The position numbers and the translations under genes are program-made. From Photobacterium lutimaris (GTDB lineage: Bacteria; Pseudomonadota; Gammaproteobacteria; Enterobacterales; Vibrionaceae): 64,000 nucleotides of DNA. The stretch covers positions 310,001-374,000 of the forward strand of contig NZ_PYMH01000001.1 of the NCBI RefSeq assembly GCF_003025555.1. Direction: 5' to 3'. Positions 35,460 to 44,342 of the stretch are shown one piece after another. The notes under the pieces are model-generated. The model was not told the DNA's origin, ran no database searches, and saw only the letters and a program-made list of their open reading frames with translations. The first letter of the stretch is position 1. The number at the start of each line of letters is the position of its first letter.

Positions 35460-36383
35460 ATGGCAGATAACCCGGTAAAAGTAATCCATAGAGCAACCTG
35501 GATTGGCTCAATTGCTAACGTCAGCTTGGCGGTATTAAAGATCACGGTAGGCAAAATTACTGGCAGCCAAGCATTGGTTGCCGATGGTGTCCACAGTTTT
35601 TCGGATCTGATCACCGACACCGCTATCTTGATTGGTTCACGTTACTGGACAGCCCCAGCTGATAAAAGCCACCCTTATGGCCATGGCCGTTTCGAAACCT
35701 TTACCAATATATTTATCGGCATTTTGCTGCTTATCGTCGGTATCGGAATTGGTTGGGATTCATTATCATCATTGGGGCATGAGTCATCCGCTGTTCCTGG
35801 AATGCTGGCTTTCTGGGCCGCACTCGCATCGATTGTGGTGAAAGAGGTGCTGTACCAATGGACCGTTATCCAAGCGAAGAAAATTAACAGTCGCTCTCTT
35901 CATGCTAATGCTTGGCACCATCGTAGCGATGCGTTGAGTTCTTTGCCCGTTGCGGTTGCAGTCGTGGCGAATTATGCCTTCCCTGATTTGCATTATCTCG
36001 ATCAAGTTGCAGCATTGATCGTAACAGCGATGATCTTTAAAGCGGCGTTCGAAATTTTGTGGCCTGCCATTATGGAATTGACCGATGCACAGGTCGATGA
36101 AGATATCGAGATTAAAATTCAAGGCTATGCCAGTGAAGTGTCTCAAATCAAAGAAGTGCATGCTATTCGAAGCCGTCGTACGGGCAGTACTATTTTATTA
36201 GACTTCCATATGCTGGTGGATCCTGACATGCGGGTTGAAGATGCTCACACCATCAGCGAAAAATTTAAGTCACATATCTTGGCCCAGATTGACGAACTGG
36301 TAGATGTCGTGATCCATATAGAACCTTATACTTGTGCTGAGCGGGTGATAAACCCATGTTGTGAGGATAAAAGCTGCGATTAA
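35460..36383 (+). CDS. Cation diffusion facilitator, metal efflux
   Basis: The 307-residue inner-membrane protein has about six membrane segments and a cytoplasmic C-terminal domain. Metal-site motifs of the CDF family are present: DGVHSFSDLITD in TM2 and HANAWHHRSDALSS in TM5, then the C-terminal VHAIRSRRTGSTILLDFHM with His residues for dimer-interface metals. The tail ends in a Cys-rich CAERVINPCCEDKSC that may bind metal. Zn2+, Fe2+ or Mn2+ export is possible; the metal cannot be chosen from sequence. Confidence 0.9.
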   Translation: MADNPVKVIHRATWIGSIANVSLAVLKITVGKITGSQALVADGVHSFSDLITDTAILIGSRYWTAPADKSHPYGHGRFETFTNIFIGILLLIVGIGIGWDSLSSLGHESSAVPGMLAFWAALASIVVKEVLYQWTVIQAKKINSRSLHANAWHHRSDALSSLPVAVAVVANYAFPDLHYLDQVAALIVTAMIFKAAFEILWPAIMELTDAQVDEDIEIKIQGYASEVSQIKEVHAIRSRRTGSTILLDFHMLVDPDMRVEDAHTISEKFKSHILAQIDELVDVVIHIEPYTCAERVINPCCEDKSCD

Positions 36384-36483
36384 TTAGTATCGCGGAGCGT
36401 GACAAAAAAGTTCAAATTCTCACTATTGAGAGGGTGTAACAGTAACGCGCTTAGCTATCTTCTAAAAAGTGACCCACAACCAT

Positions 36484-36513
36484 TGACCTAGCAACAATGA
36501 TGTTGCTAGGTCA
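36484..36513 (+). promoter_or_regulatory. 13-bp perfect hairpin before the DUF1904 gene
   Basis: The 13-base arms at 36484-36496 and 36501-36513 are exact inverted copies with an ATGA loop, ending 20 bases before the start codon and right before the AAAGGAGAAG ribosome binding site. No T-run follows, so it is not a normal terminator; an operator or leader RNA is possible. Confidence 0.5.
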
Positions 36514-36533
36514 GGTCATAAAGGAGAAGCGCC

Positions 36534-36920
36534 ATGCCGTTAATCAGAATCAAGTCATTGCCTTTTGCTCAAGAAGTGAATATTCCTATCACCTTGAATG
36601 TGCTTTCAAAAGCGGTTTCAGGAACGAGTGATATCGAGTTAAAACATGTCATGGCGACATGGGATTACCTTTCTCCCCATCATTATGCCCACAACGGTAA
36701 AGTGGTTGATTGCCAGCCAGAGACAACACACCCTTTGTTGGTTCATCTCATCGCACCAAACTTCAATACTGAAGAGCAGATTGCCAATATGTTGGAAGTC
36801 ATTGCCGATACTCTGGCTGACGTCTTGCCGATTGCGAAGGAAAACATCTTTATTAATTTCTCCCCAGCCTACAGCGACGGGATTTATGATGCGGGGCACG
36901 TAGTCGAGTGGGATGATTAA
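36534..36920 (+). CDS. Tautomerase-like protein (DUF1904 type)
   Basis: The 128-residue protein begins MPLIRIK; Pro2, free after Met removal, is the catalytic base in the tautomerase superfamily. A later helix-strand unit (TEEQIANMLEVIADTLADVLPIAKENIFINFSPAYSDGIYDAGHVVEW) resembles the second half of such folds. I think it belongs to the small DUF1904 family, recalled rather than checked. AAAGGAG precedes ATG 36534 after a perfect 13-bp hairpin. Substrate unknown. Confidence 0.55.
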   Translation: MPLIRIKSLPFAQEVNIPITLNVLSKAVSGTSDIELKHVMATWDYLSPHHYAHNGKVVDCQPETTHPLLVHLIAPNFNTEEQIANMLEVIADTLADVLPIAKENIFINFSPAYSDGIYDAGHVVEWDD

Positions 36921-37445
36921 GCTGAGCACGGTACTGCGTTAACACCATGTCATTCTCCATGACTTATATATGAAACTCGAATACGATTGGCATTTTCTCT
37001 AGGCTATAAGTTTCAGATGTTCAAGTTTATAGCGTCTATGCCATCCTATGATGGCATTGTTTATTGCGATTGTGTGTGAAGTTATTGCCACTTCAATGCT
37101 GCCGAAAACTCAACAGTTTCCCCCGATCATGCCGACCCTGATTATATCTTCCAGTGACTTTTTATAATGATCAAGCGCACAAAATAGTAAAAAACCGGCT
37201 TGTTTGAAGCGGGCTTTTTTTAAACCCAAAACGCGTAAGTATGTGTTGAGCGATAGGTCGGGAAAGTCGTAACCCGTATCAGTATGCACGATTAAACTCT
37301 CAGCACCACGTGGAGGCTGCATAGCCATGCCACAAGAAGCCATTTCTATCTTGCTCGCCAGTATAGCGAGAACATTGTGCCAAGCTTGTTGTAAATGTAG
37401 CGAGTTTGTTATTGTGTGCATGTGGTAATCAAACATGGAATGTCT
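36921..37445. other. Intergenic region before astB
   Basis: Contains a weak minus-strand frame (37110-37343, starting MASCGMAMQPPRGAESL) with protein-like composition but no ribosome binding site and no known family; I leave it uncalled. No ArgR box or RNA gene recognised with confidence. Confidence 0.35.
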
Positions 37446-38780
37446 ATGAGCGCAGTTGAAGCAAATTTCGATGGCCTAGTTGGCCCGACACATAATTACA
37501 GCGGGTTGTCTTTTGGTAATGTCGCCTCGGCAAAGAGTCAAGCGACTCCCTCTAGCCCTAAACAGGCTGCCTTGCAGGGATTAGCCAAGATGAAGGCGCT
37601 GTCTGATATGGGGATGGTGCAAGGTGTATTCGCGCCGCAAGAAAGGCCTGATATAGCGACGCTTCGTCGGCTGGGCTTTACTGGCAGCGATCAGTCGGTA
37701 TTGGCCGCGGCAGCCAAGCAAGCACCGAAGGTGTTGGCGGCTTGTTGCTCTGCTTCAAGCATGTGGACGGCCAATGCGGCAACGGTTTCGCCTTCGGCAG
37801 ATACCCAGGATGGAAAAGTCCATTTTACACCAGCCAATTTAACCAATAAATTCCATCGCTCTATCGAGCATGAGGTGACAGGGCGGGTATTAAAGGCCAC
37901 TTTTGCTGATGAGCGACATTTTGTCCATCATCCGGCCTTGCCCAGTGTCGAACATTTTGGCGATGAAGGGGCGGCTAACCACACCCGTTTTTGTCTCGAT
38001 TATGATCTGCAAGGGGTCGAGCTCTTCGTCTTTGGCCGCTATGCCTTCGATAGCCGTTTTCCTGAACCAAAGAAATTTCCTGCCCGCCATACGTTCGAAG
38101 CGTGTGAAGCGGTAGCAAGATTGCATCAGCTGGATACTGACAAGGTGGTTATTGCCCAGCAGAACCCGGCTGTGATCGACCAAGGTGTGTTCCACAACGA
38201 TGTCATCGCCGTCGGTAACCGCAATATCCTTTTCTGCCATGAGCAGGCGTTTTTAAATCAGCAGGCGGTTTACGATGAACTTAACCTGAAACTATCGGGA
38301 AAAATGCGCATTCTCGAAGTACCAACAAAAAGCGTATCGATAGAAGATGCCGTGTCCAGTTACCTGTTTAACTCGCAACTTATCACTATGCCTAACGGTG
38401 ACAATGTGTTGATCTTGCCAGAAGAGTGCCGAAATAACCCGCGGGTGTGGACATACTTAGAGCACCTCTTAGCCAATAAGCAGGGAATTGATGAGATTAA
38501 AGTTTTCGATTTAAAACAAAGTATGGCTAACGGTGGGGGGCCAGCTTGTTTGAGGCTGCGTGTCGCACTAAATCAGGCCGAATTGGCCGCTGTTAACCCA
38601 CATACACTGATGTCCAGTGCATTGTACAGTCAGTTACACCAATGGATAGAGCGTCATTACCGTGATCAATTGGCTGAAGCGGATTTGGTGGATCCATCGT
38701 TGCTGGTGGAATCACGGACTGCGCTTGATGAGCTCACTCAGCTTCTTCAATTAGGCTCTGTCTATCCTTTCCAGCGTTAA
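37446..38780 (+). CDS. astB: N-succinylarginine dihydrolase AstB
   Basis: From ATG 37446 ([22 protein letters not shown]) the enzyme has 444 residues, the family's usual length; upstream in-frame ATGs add residues that the family lacks. The N-terminal guanidine-binding [17 protein letters not shown] with its catalytic His, and the C-terminal [12 protein letters not shown] with the nucleophilic Cys are intact. It converts N-succinylarginine to succinylornithine, ammonia and CO2 in arginine catabolism (AST pathway). The other ast genes are not in the window, so astB is unlinked here. Confidence 0.94.
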   Translation: MSAVEANFDGLVGPTHNYSGLSFGNVASAKSQATPSSPKQAALQGLAKMKALSDMGMVQGVFAPQERPDIATLRRLGFTGSDQSVLAAAAKQAPKVLAACCSASSMWTANAATVSPSADTQDGKVHFTPANLTNKFHRSIEHEVTGRVLKATFADERHFVHHPALPSVEHFGDEGAANHTRFCLDYDLQGVELFVFGRYAFDSRFPEPKKFPARHTFEACEAVARLHQLDTDKVVIAQQNPAVIDQGVFHNDVIAVGNRNILFCHEQAFLNQQAVYDELNLKLSGKMRILEVPTKSVSIEDAVSSYLFNSQLITMPNGDNVLILPEECRNNPRVWTYLEHLLANKQGIDEIKVFDLKQSMANGGGPACLRLRVALNQAELAAVNPHTLMSSALYSQLHQWIERHYRDQLAEADLVDPSLLVESRTALDELTQLLQLGSVYPFQR

Positions 38781-38906
38781 TATTCTGATTTGTGGTGCGA
38801 TTGTGCCGCTTATCTTACTGATAGTGGGCAACACAAGGTTGACGTGATTCAAGCGACAAAGGGATAATAGGGGGGATTAAAATTTTATGCCCGTGACGGA
38901 GTCGAT

Positions 38907-39428
38907 ATGGCGAAACTATCCCTTCAAGAGCAGATGCTAAAAGCTGGGCTCATTGATAAGAAAAAACTTAAGAAAGCGGGTAAACAGGCTAAAAAATCCC
39001 GAACATTGCGCAACGAAGCCAAAGCTGCTGTAGAAGCGAATAAGGCTGCCCAGTTGGAGCAAGATCAAGAACTGAACCGACAAAAGCAGGCTGAAGCTGA
39101 TAAGAAAGCGATCACATCTCAAGTCAAGCAATTGATTGAAATGAACAAAATCGATATCGCCGACGGTGACATCGGCTACAACTTTACTGATGGCACGTTG
39201 GTGAAGAAAATTTATGTTAATAAGCAGACGCAAGATCAGCTTGTTAGCGGCCGCTTGGCCATAGCTCGCTACCTAGAGAGCTACGCAGTAATTCCCGGTG
39301 TCGTAGCCGATAAGATCAGTCAGCGTGATGAAGCAAGCATCATCGTTAACAATACCTCTTCTGAACAAGAGATTGATGAAGACGATCCGTATGCTGATTT
39401 CCAGATCCCTGATGATCTAATGTGGTAA
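38907..39428 (+). CDS. DUF2058 (YaiL-like) protein
   Basis: The 173-residue protein opens with MAKLSLQEQMLKAGLIDKKKLKK and a highly basic, helical first third, followed by QVKQLIEMNKIDIADGDIGYNFTDG and an acidic C-terminal tail. This is the layout of DUF2058/YaiL proteins, annotated in some genomes as nucleoprotein or polynucleotide-associated. The basic part suggests nucleic-acid binding, the biological role is unknown. It is monocistronic and ends at a strong terminator. Confidence 0.85.
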   Translation: MAKLSLQEQMLKAGLIDKKKLKKAGKQAKKSRTLRNEAKAAVEANKAAQLEQDQELNRQKQAEADKKAITSQVKQLIEMNKIDIADGDIGYNFTDGTLVKKIYVNKQTQDQLVSGRLAIARYLESYAVIPGVVADKISQRDEASIIVNNTSSEQEIDEDDPYADFQIPDDLMW

Positions 39429-39449
39429 GCCGCTACTCGTAATATTGTT

Positions 39450-39476
39450 AAAGCCCAGCCCCGCTGGGCTTTTTGT
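39450..39476 (+). terminator. Terminator of the DUF2058 gene
   Basis: AAAGCCCAGC (39450-39459), CCC loop, GCTGGGCTTT (39463-39472), T-run. Confidence 0.88.
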
Positions 39477-39576
39477 TATCTGAACGTTCTACTTAGCAGT
39501 TAAGGAAACCGCGAGCGCTGGCCTTGCCATTTTAGGCGTGGGTGGTATTCCCAGATTCTTTGCTTGTGCTACGGCA

Positions 39577-40548
39577 TCATTGAATGATTTTAGCCGTATC
39601 GGCAGGCTTGTTCGTATGTCTGCCATGCGAATACCCTTGTCGTTTTAGTTGTTCGATTTCGGGAACGCGTTCAATGAGATAATCTTTGAAATTGGCGCAA
39701 CGCGCCGGCATATATTTACGGGGTTTGAAATAAAGGTTGAGCTCGAACTGGCTGCTGACGTAATTTTCTAAGACTGGCAGCAGCGTTTTTCTATCGAGCT
39801 CATTGGCAATCAAGCTAAATGGCAAATAGGCAATCCCTCCGCCGTGTACGGCGATATTCTTGAGGATTTCACTGTCATCGGCCTCCACGGTTTGAGTGAT
39901 CTCAACAGTGGAGTACTCACCATCCAACTCGAAGATCCAACGATTACCTCCAACCAGTGTACTGGCATAAAGGCAGCGGTGGTGTTTGAGATCATCGGGG
40001 ACAATCGGTTTGCCGTTTTTCTTAATGTAGGCCGGCGAGCAGCACGCGATTAATGGCTCTCGTAGCAATGAACGTTTCACTAGCAAACTATCTTTGTCTT
40101 GAAAGCCCCGGTAGGTGGCATTGGCTCGTATCGCAAAGTCTACATCGTGGACATGATCGACCTCGAAAGCTGTTTCGAGTACGACAAAGTTAATCGATGG
40201 GTGAAGCAGTAGGTATTCACCGATAATCTGGCTTAGGTAACGCTTGGCAAATAGCGGGGTACTGGCAATTTTGATGGTACCTTTGTCCTCACTGCTCATG
40301 TTCTGGACTTCATTGAACACATCGTCAATTTGGGTATACAACAAGCTGAATTGCTCAAACAGCCGCTGTCCGGCTTGAGTTGGGGTGATCTTGCGTGTTG
40401 TACGCTTGAGTAAACTGACTCCCATTTTTTCTTCCAACTCGTTTAGCCACCGACTGGCGGCAGAAGGCGAGATATTGTTGTGTTTAGCCGCTTCGCTGAT
40501 CGAGCCGGTTCTCACAACATGAAGGAAGAAGACAACCTTGTCTAACAT
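39577..40548 (-). CDS. LysR-family transcriptional regulator
   Basis: The start ATG 40548 follows AAGGTG; a GTG two codons upstream is not needed. The 323-residue protein has the N-terminal winged HTH (VVRTGSISEAAKHNNISPSAASRWLNELEEKMGVSLLKRTTRKITPT) and the periplasmic-binding-like effector domain (GTIKIASTPLFAKRYLSQII...). The DNA-binding part resembles the CrgA/YafC subgroup. It is divergent from the short-chain dehydrogenase at 40835 with about 290 bases between, so it is the likely regulator of that gene. Inducer unknown. Confidence 0.9.
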   Translation of the reverse strand: MLDKVVFFLHVVRTGSISEAAKHNNISPSAASRWLNELEEKMGVSLLKRTTRKITPTQAGQRLFEQFSLLYTQIDDVFNEVQNMSSEDKGTIKIASTPLFAKRYLSQIIGEYLLLHPSINFVVLETAFEVDHVHDVDFAIRANATYRGFQDKDSLLVKRSLLREPLIACCSPAYIKKNGKPIVPDDLKHHRCLYASTLVGGNRWIFELDGEYSTVEITQTVEADDSEILKNIAVHGGGIAYLPFSLIANELDRKTLLPVLENYVSSQFELNLYFKPRKYMPARCANFKDYLIERVPEIEQLKRQGYSHGRHTNKPADTAKIIQ

Positions 40549-40834
40549 GATCACACCTTAAAATCCATTTACCCTCATATATTTATAGCAAAATAATGCA
40601 AAAAAATGATGAATAAATGCTCAGGGTGGCGACCGGTACTCTATTTTGAGGCTGCGGGGAAGTAGTCATATTAGCAAAGCTGATTTGCATTAATGTGAGT
40701 AATCTATTGGGGTGAATCTTCTAAAATACCAGAATACAGTGAGTTGTGTTGCCCGTCACAACTGCAGGCACTCGCTAATACCAGTTCTAACCGTTTTGAT
40801 GTCAACAGTTTGGTATTCATACAGGGGAATTAAA

Positions 40835-41569
40835 ATGCTAAATAACAAAGTGTGTATAGTGACCGGTGGAGCCCAAGGGATTGGTCGCTGCATTGTCGAA
40901 ACCTTTGCGAAAAATGATGCAATTCAGGTGTATGCGTGTGATATGAACGCAGCCGCTATGACAGACCTAGAAGCTAAGTATCCGAACGTTACAGCCGTCG
41001 AGCTGAATGTTTGTGATCGCGATAATATTGCAAACTTCGTTGAAAAAGTGAAAGCAGAGCATGGCAAGATCGATGTGCTCGTCAATAATGCCGGTGTGAC
41101 GCGGGACAACCTGATTGAAAAAATGACAGAGGAAGACTGGGACTTGGTTTCTGATGTTAATTTGAAAGGGGTCTTTAATATGACCCAGGCCATTGCGCCA
41201 GTGATGATTGAAGGAGGCTCTGGCTCCATCATAACTATGTCCTCAGTGGTGGGGACCGACGGCAATATTGGGCAGTCAAATTACGCGGCTACCAAGGGCG
41301 GGGTTATTGCGATGACAAAGGGCTGGTCGAAGGAGTTTTCGCGTAAAGGCGCTCAAGTAAGGGCCAATTGTATTGCTCCTGGATTTATTGAAACACCGAT
41401 GACTGTTGATTTACCGGATAAAGTATTGGATTACATGAGACAGAAAACGCCATTAGGACGCATGGGCAAACCGCAAGATATTGCCAATGGTGCCTTGTTC
41501 TTAGCGAGTGACAATTCCGCATTTATTACGGGCCAAACATTGAAAGTTGATGGCGGGCTAGTTATTTAA
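40835..41569 (+). CDS. FabG-like short-chain dehydrogenase/reductase
   Basis: ATG 40835 with AGGGGAA upstream gives 244 residues; a longer frame to 40712 lacks family support. The classical SDR motifs are TGGAQGIG (cofactor), NNAGVT, catalytic Ser in ITMSSVVG, YAATK (Tyr and Lys), and C-terminal APGFIETPM and FITGQTLKVDGG. It is close to 3-oxoacyl-ACP reductase FabG, but the isolated position next to a divergent LysR regulator suggests a specialised reductase, not the housekeeping FabG. Confidence 0.88.
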   Translation: MLNNKVCIVTGGAQGIGRCIVETFAKNDAIQVYACDMNAAAMTDLEAKYPNVTAVELNVCDRDNIANFVEKVKAEHGKIDVLVNNAGVTRDNLIEKMTEEDWDLVSDVNLKGVFNMTQAIAPVMIEGGSGSIITMSSVVGTDGNIGQSNYAATKGGVIAMTKGWSKEFSRKGAQVRANCIAPGFIETPMTVDLPDKVLDYMRQKTPLGRMGKPQDIANGALFLASDNSAFITGQTLKVDGGLVI

Positions 41570-41592
41570 AGCGCTCTACTTGACTGATTGAT

Positions 41593-41625
41593 AAAATCCC
41601 CTGCTGTTAGGTAGGGGATTTTTTA
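41593..41625. terminator. Terminator between the SDR gene and the small minus-strand ORF
   Basis: AAAATCCCCT (41593-41602) pairs with AGGGGATTTT (41613-41622) with a 10-nt loop and T-run; it can also stop transcription coming from the minus strand. Confidence 0.85.
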
Positions 41626-41743
41626 TGCGTGTTATTAAATCTTTTATGCTTGTATCTCATTGTTATGTAAATATTTATTGTTTTCGCCCAGAGTGAGGTA
41701 CTCGGTATGTCCAGGCACCTTGACGTTACTTAGGCGCAGCATG

Positions 41744-41839
41744 TCAAAAATGATTGGAAAAGAAATCATTCTCCCATTGAGCAGATAGAGAAGAGCCGAG
41801 TAAGCGAAGTTTAATCCAGTGCGTAATGCTATCTAGCAT
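41744..41839 (-). CDS. Candidate 31-residue small protein
   Basis: ATG 41839 is preceded by AAGGA at 7 bases and opens 31 codons to TGA 41744-41746. The peptide starts MLDSITHWIKLRLLGSS and ends FFSNHF, with an amphipathic helical first half. A sigma-70-type promoter lies upstream (TTGACC 41939-41944, 17-base spacer, TACAAC 41916-41921, minus strand). The leader can form GTAAG/CTTAC and GCCAG/CTGGC hairpins close to the SD. Transcription could end at the terminator at 41593-41622. No known family. Confidence 0.5.
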   Translation of the reverse strand: MLDSITHWIKLRLLGSSLSAQWENDFFSNHF

Positions 41840-41915
41840 GATGTTGTCCTTTAGCCAGGTTACAACTGGCTGTGAAATTGAGATCCAAAGTTATATCACG
41901 TAAGTTCGGCTTACA

Positions 41916-41944
41916 GTTGTACGCTGAATTGATTGGTTGGTCAA
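41916..41944 (-). promoter_or_regulatory. Sigma-70 promoter for the 31-residue ORF
   Basis: Minus strand: -35 TTGACC (41944-41939), 17-base spacer, -10 TACAAC (41921-41916). The expected transcript start is about 75 bases before the small ORF. Confidence 0.5.
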
Positions 41945-42074
41945 TGAAATAGTGTTCATAATTATGACAAACTGTTAATGACACATGCCGAATTCGCTCT
42001 GCTGGGAAGTCACAGAGCGTCAGGTTTGCACGTTGCAGGGCGGGGACATTGATTGGTTAGGCTTGAAAAGCAAA

Positions 42075-42096
42075 AAAGCCCTTCTGTTAGGGCTTT
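42075..42096 (-). terminator. Terminator of the rbs operon
   Basis: AAAGCCCT/AGGGCTTT stem; on the minus strand six T residues follow, downstream of the rbsR stop codon at 42157. Confidence 0.82.
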
Positions 42097-42156
42097 ATAT
42101 GTATCGAGGGTTCTTGGCTACAGCGTGTGTTGAGCTTTAAGTCGCTTCAGGCATTC

Positions 42157-43161
42157 CTACGGAATGTACTTTACGCTATCGCGCTCAACCAGCGTCGGCT
42201 CAAGTTGGATCACCGTATTGGCTTGATGTTTGTTTTGGATTCTGTCGAGCAGGATATCGACCGCTTGTTGGCCCAACCGGTGTTTAGGCTGGTGGATAGT
42301 GGTCAATGACGGGGTAATGTACTTCGCCAGTTTAATGTCGTCGTAGCCGACAATAGAAAGATCGTCGGGCACACGTATGCCTTTTTTGCTGGCGGTGTTA
42401 ATCACACCCATTGCCATCATGTCATTACACACAAAGAGTGCTGTGGGTAACGGGCCTCTAGCCAAAACGTCGTTAAAGGCAATTTCCCCGCCTTCACACT
42501 CGAAGTTCCCTGATGCAATCCACTGTTTATTGACGTCTAAACCGGCTTCTTCCATTGCCTGTACATAACCGGACAAACGCTGTTGGGCGGTCAGCTTATC
42601 GAGCGGTCCCGTTAAGCAGCCAATTTGGGTATGACCTTGCTGAATAAGGTGTTTGGTGGCGAGATAGCCGCCGTGATGCGAGTTGTCTTGGATCTTGTCA
42701 CTTGGAAAATCAATCGGCCCCCAGTCCATGACTACCGTCGGTACAGGCTGGTGGCGGGAAAACAGATCAAACGCCTGACCATCGACCTCACTGCACATCA
42801 GCAGCAGACCATCGACGCGCTTTTGCAGCAAGATATCAAGGCTATCACGCATGCGGGCGAGATCCCCCTCGGTGTTACAGAGGATCAGGTTATAGCCTTG
42901 TTCATAGCAGCGGCGCTCAACCCCTTTTACCACTTCGCCAAAAAATGGATTGGTGGAAGTGGTGACCAACATACCAAAAGTACGGGTGTGGTTAACCTTC
43001 AGGCTGCGCGCTAACGCTGATGGGGCGTAGTTCAGCTCTTTCACTGCCGCCATTACGCGCACGGAAATGTCTTCACTGACAAAGCGGGTTTTATTCAGGA
43101 CGTGGCTAACGGTGGATGTTGAGACTCCAGCATGTTTTGCTACATCTTTGATTGTCGCCAT
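42157..43161 (-). CDS. rbsR: Ribose operon repressor RbsR (LacI family)
   Basis: The 334-residue repressor has the LacI HTH (MATIKDVAKHAGVSTSTVSHVLNKTRFVSED) and hinge (YAPSALARSLK), then a ribose-binding-like effector domain (TFGMLVTTSTNPFFGEVVKGVE). It is the last gene of rbsDACBKR. It should bind the CGAAACGTTTGC-type sites in front of rbsD and be released by ribose. The order with the repressor at the end matches E. coli. Confidence 0.95.
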   Translation of the reverse strand: MATIKDVAKHAGVSTSTVSHVLNKTRFVSEDISVRVMAAVKELNYAPSALARSLKVNHTRTFGMLVTTSTNPFFGEVVKGVERRCYEQGYNLILCNTEGDLARMRDSLDILLQKRVDGLLLMCSEVDGQAFDLFSRHQPVPTVVMDWGPIDFPSDKIQDNSHHGGYLATKHLIQQGHTQIGCLTGPLDKLTAQQRLSGYVQAMEEAGLDVNKQWIASGNFECEGGEIAFNDVLARGPLPTALFVCNDMMAMGVINTASKKGIRVPDDLSIVGYDDIKLAKYITPSLTTIHQPKHRLGQQAVDILLDRIQNKHQANTVIQLEPTLVERDSVKYIP

Positions 43162-43205
43162 AGGTTCTCCCTGAACCGTGCCGCAGTGGGCACGGTATCA
43201 ATTAC

Positions 43206-44126
43206 TTATTGGTGCTCAATAAGAAAGCGTTCCACTTCACGCCGGTGTGGAATAGACGTTTGAGCACCCATTCGGGTGACTGAAATTGCAGCAGCGGCAT
43301 GGGCAAACCGGATAGCATCGTCCATCGCCTTGTTCTCCTGAAGGCCGGTCAACAATGCACCGTTGAAGGTATCACCTGCTGCCGTTGTGTCTTTGGCATC
43401 CACACGATAGCCAGGGACTTGACGGCTTTCACCGTTTGCACTGATCCATACCCCTTGGCTACCCAAGGTGATCATAACCTGCTTGATGCCTTTTTCATGG
43501 AGGGCATCGGCTGCCTGCTGCGCACTGATGGTATCGGTAACCTTGATACCAGTCAGCAACTCCGCTTCAGTCTCGTTAGGCGTAATCATATCAATATGTT
43601 GTAATAAGTCATCCGATAATGGCTGGGCAGGGGCTGGGTTGAGTACCACGCGGGTGCCTGCCTGTTTGGCCACTTTAGCTGCGGCTTCAATAGTGGCCAT
43701 CGGTGTTTCTAGTTGCATCAGTAGTGTATCGGCCTGCTTGATCAGGTTGTGGTGCGGTTCGATACGAGCTGGGCTCAGGCAGCCATTGGCTTCAGCTGAA
43801 ATGGCAATGCTGTTCTCACCGGTTGCCGCTACCTGAATCATGGCAATGCCGGTTGGCATATCTTTCTCAATCATTACGCCATCGGTATTCATGCCTTCTT
43901 TGGTAAATGTTTCACGCATCTCATGGCCGAAGCTGTCATCGCCGACACATGCGATAAAGGCAATATCAGCGCCTAGGCGAGCGGCTGCCACTGCTTGGTT
44001 CGCCCCTTTACCACCAGGGATCACACAGTAGCTATGGCCATGCAGCGTTTCCCCCGGACGAGGGAAAGAAGCAACTTGCAATACATGATCGGCGTTCACG
44101 CTGCCAAGAACGACTAATTTATTCAT
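43206..44126 (-). CDS. rbsK: Ribokinase RbsK
   Basis: ATG 44126 (MNKLVVLGSVNADHVL) with AAGGT upstream gives 306 residues; a longer frame adds 18 residues not typical of the family. PfkB-family signatures are GGKGANQAVAAARLG near residue 40 and the anion-hole/catalytic DTTAAGDTFNGALLTG. It phosphorylates ribose to ribose 5-phosphate. It lies between rbsB and rbsR. Confidence 0.95.
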   Translation of the reverse strand: MNKLVVLGSVNADHVLQVASFPRPGETLHGHSYCVIPGGKGANQAVAAARLGADIAFIACVGDDSFGHEMRETFTKEGMNTDGVMIEKDMPTGIAMIQVAATGENSIAISAEANGCLSPARIEPHHNLIKQADTLLMQLETPMATIEAAAKVAKQAGTRVVLNPAPAQPLSDDLLQHIDMITPNETEAELLTGIKVTDTISAQQAADALHEKGIKQVMITLGSQGVWISANGESRQVPGYRVDAKDTTAAGDTFNGALLTGLQENKAMDDAIRFAHAAAAISVTRMGAQTSIPHRREVERFLIEHQ

Positions 44127-44234
44127 ATTGGGACCTTTCTCATTCTCATTGGCCAAAATGTATGGCTTAGCAGTTAGCAAAGTGGTGGTATGTTGCTAAA
44201 CGATAGACTTTGAACAGTATCTAGGTTGTTGGGA

Positions 44235-44270
44235 GGCAGGATATAACCAGAAGTTCAGTTATATCCTGCC
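44235..44270. repeat. 13-bp perfect hairpin between rbsB and rbsK
   Basis: The arms at 44235-44247 and 44258-44270 are exact inverted copies with a 10-nt loop and no T-run. In the rbsB-rbsK mRNA it could protect the abundant upstream message from 3' exonucleases. Confidence 0.6.
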
Positions 44271-44273
44271 CGG

Positions 44274-44301
44274 CTATTGGCTATTGGCTATTGGCTATTG
44301 G
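44274..44301. repeat. Four tandem CTATTGG heptamers
   Basis: Four perfect copies of a 7-base unit lie directly next to the hairpin, in the rbsB-rbsK intergenic region. Copy number may vary between strains. Confidence 0.8.
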
Positions 44302-44342
44302 CTTTGAACCTTTGCCTATCGCCGCTGGCCTCATGCCTTCTC

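Larger units (their letters stand above)
41623..42156. other. Intergenic region between SDR gene and rbsR
   Basis: Apart from the candidate 31-residue ORF and its promoter on the minus strand, and the rbsR terminator at 42075-42096, I see nothing else in these 530 bases. Confidence 0.5.

Noticed and set aside
37110..37436. Minus-strand frame of 108 codons before astB
   Set aside because: Composition is protein-like, but no ribosome binding site or known family; it overlaps the astB start region. Left as uncertain intergenic sequence.
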